Assembly (NCBI RefSeq): GCF_029531655.1
Contig: NZ_JANRMI010000004.1
Location: 248,001 to 312,000 of the forward strand
Length of the DNA stretch: 64,000 bases
Reading direction: 5' to 3'
Source: Bdellovibrio svalbardensis
GTDB lineage: Bacteria > Bdellovibrionota > Bdellovibrionia > Bdellovibrionales > Bdellovibrionaceae
Positions 63,085 to 64,000 of the stretch are shown one piece after another (position 1 is the stretch's first letter; each line of letters begins with the position of its first letter). The notes beneath the pieces were generated by a model, which saw only the letters and a program-made list of their open reading frames with translations, did no database searches and was not told the DNA's origin. The translations under genes and the position numbers were made by a program.

Positions 63085-64000
63085 TCATACCATCTCCGTC
63101 AACTCATTTTTCAAGGCTTCTCCAGCCGCAAATATCTTCTTTTTTCTGGCTGGATCCAATTTGTCCAGGTTTTTAACCATCATCGAAAGACGCGGATTTT
63201 GTGCAAAAAAATCGCGGTGCTTTTCAATAAAGCCCCAATACAGACCATCCAAACCCTCGCACCAGTCCCCGGCCTTTTCCTTACTCATTTTGCGCCAATA
63301 GTTTGAACCACAAATATAGGGTTTGGTCGCAAAAATGCCGCCATCACTGAACAAGGCCATTCCGTAAACATTCGGTCCCATTACCCAATCCGATGAATCT
63401 ACAAACATCTCCATGAACCAACGATGTGCATCCCGGGGGTCCACTTCCAGGAGTAACATGAGATTGCCCAGCACCATGAGGCGCTCAATATGGTGGCAGT
63501 AACTGTATTTGAAAACTTTCTTCAGAGTTCTTTCCAGTTGTGGAAGATGACTCCCGCCCTTGTACCACACTGAAGAAAGCTTGCGATGATGTCCCCAAAA
63601 ATTGACCGTATCCTGAGTGGCACTGAAGTTCTGGTAGATTCCGCGAACAAACTCTCGCCAGCCAATCACCTGCCTGACAAAGGCCTCCAGAGAGGCTATC
63701 GACACTTTATTCCTTTTTGCAAAATGGAGTGCCTCCTAGATAACTTCCTGAGGCGTGAGCAATCCCGTATTTAAAAAGGGAGTGAGCACCGAATGAAACA
63801 CGAAATCCGAGTGAATCGCCAGCGCATCTTCATAGGGGCCGAAAGAATTCAGTTTGTTTTTTAGAAAGTCTTCAAGCCATTGTTTGGCTTGATCGCGCCG
63901 GACCGGCAGCCAAAACTCTTCGACATCTCCTGGATGATTCTCAAAAAAAACGTCACAAACTTTTTGCACCGCTCGAACATGGGGATCTTTGGGAAAGCTT
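63085..64000 (-). pseudogene. Cryptochrome/photolyase-related gene with an in-frame amber codon (5' end beyond window)
   Basis: Two segments in the same frame, 63739-64000 (PHVRAVQKVCDVFFENHPGD ... GLLTPQEVI) and 63085-63735 (EALHFAKRNKVSIASLEAF ... LKNELTEMV), together form the middle and C-terminal part of a FeS-type bacterial cryptochrome/photolyase. Family landmarks include FWLPVRRDQAKQWLEDFL, FGPYEDAL, FHSVLTPFLNTGLLTPQEV, QVIGWREFVRGIY, and the DWVMGPNVYGMALFSDGG and CGSNYWRKMS regions with the cysteines expected for the cluster. The only defect is a TAG at 63736-63738 between ...QEVI and EALHF. No frameshift or loss of conserved blocks is visible, so the lesion is recent, is read through, or is a sequence error. 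A GTG at 63705 with AGGA upstream could restart translation. Confidence 0.8.

Noticed and set aside
63085-63969. Two independent genes for the photolyase-like halves
   Set aside because: Both are in the same frame with continuous family sequence across a single TAG; treated as one interrupted gene.

Overview
The window looks like a chromosomal segment of a Bdellovibrio-type predatory bacterium (Bdellovibrionota). The grounds are an intact pilBTC-pilSR block, a full Agl/Glt-style gliding operon of the kind known from Myxococcus and Bdellovibrio, a lipid A operon with a sugar dehydrogenase between lpxA and lpxB, and a single LolC/E protein. Base composition reads as moderate (mid to upper 40s percent GC by eye, not computed). 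No phage, insertion sequence, CRISPR array or rRNA operon was seen. Both edges cut a gene: a ferritin-like gene on the left and a photolyase-like gene on the right.

Layout. 1-7354 (minus): ferritin-like fragment, then the type IV pilus block pilB, a degenerate pilT-like gene, pilC, pilS, pilR. 7419-15969: a shikimate-dehydrogenase-like protein, ribF, a CHASE2 histidine kinase with an NtrC-type regulator, two family 9 glycosyltransferases, and a protein with two cNMP-binding domains. 16028-29562 (minus): an envelope-biogenesis region in transcription order ybeY, prfB (with its programmed frameshift), lolC/E, lolD, bamA, two tandem skp genes, lpxA, Gfo/Idh/MocA dehydrogenase, lpxB, lpxK, lpxL-like, DUF3108 lipoprotein. 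Upstream of it lie a PgpH-like 7TM-HD protein and, divergently, mazG.

33369-46041 (plus) is the most distinctive part: an eleven-gene operon ending in a strong terminator. It runs VWA lipoprotein, GYF+PilZ protein, TolQ-like, TolR-like x2, a 1239-residue TPR protein, a small periplasmic protein, an FHA/TM/TonB-C protein, an outer-membrane barrel, a second repeat protein and a coiled-coil protein. I read this as a gliding machine: an AglRQS-type motor in the inner membrane, a spanning protein that carries force to the outer membrane, a barrel, and a VWA lipoprotein as candidate adhesin (compare CglB of Myxococcus). The GYF+PilZ protein would give c-di-GMP a direct input. Three paralogous chemoreceptors follow (46239-51503).

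51500-64000: murJ, rpsT, a PilZ protein, holA, lptE, a serine-pathway pair (class V aminotransferase and SerA-like dehydrogenase), purA, tRNA-Lys and tRNA-Glu, a 55-residue basic protein, an XRE/TPR regulator with a leader ORF, an outer-membrane protein, a flavin reductase, a DUF2805 gene and a photolyase-related gene broken by one in-frame amber codon.

Non-coding structure includes two 125-nt structured repeats placed directly after the stop codons of bamA and lolD, with compensatory changes in their stems, and a family of about 25-nt palindromes (five copies), two of which supply the last codons of a gene.
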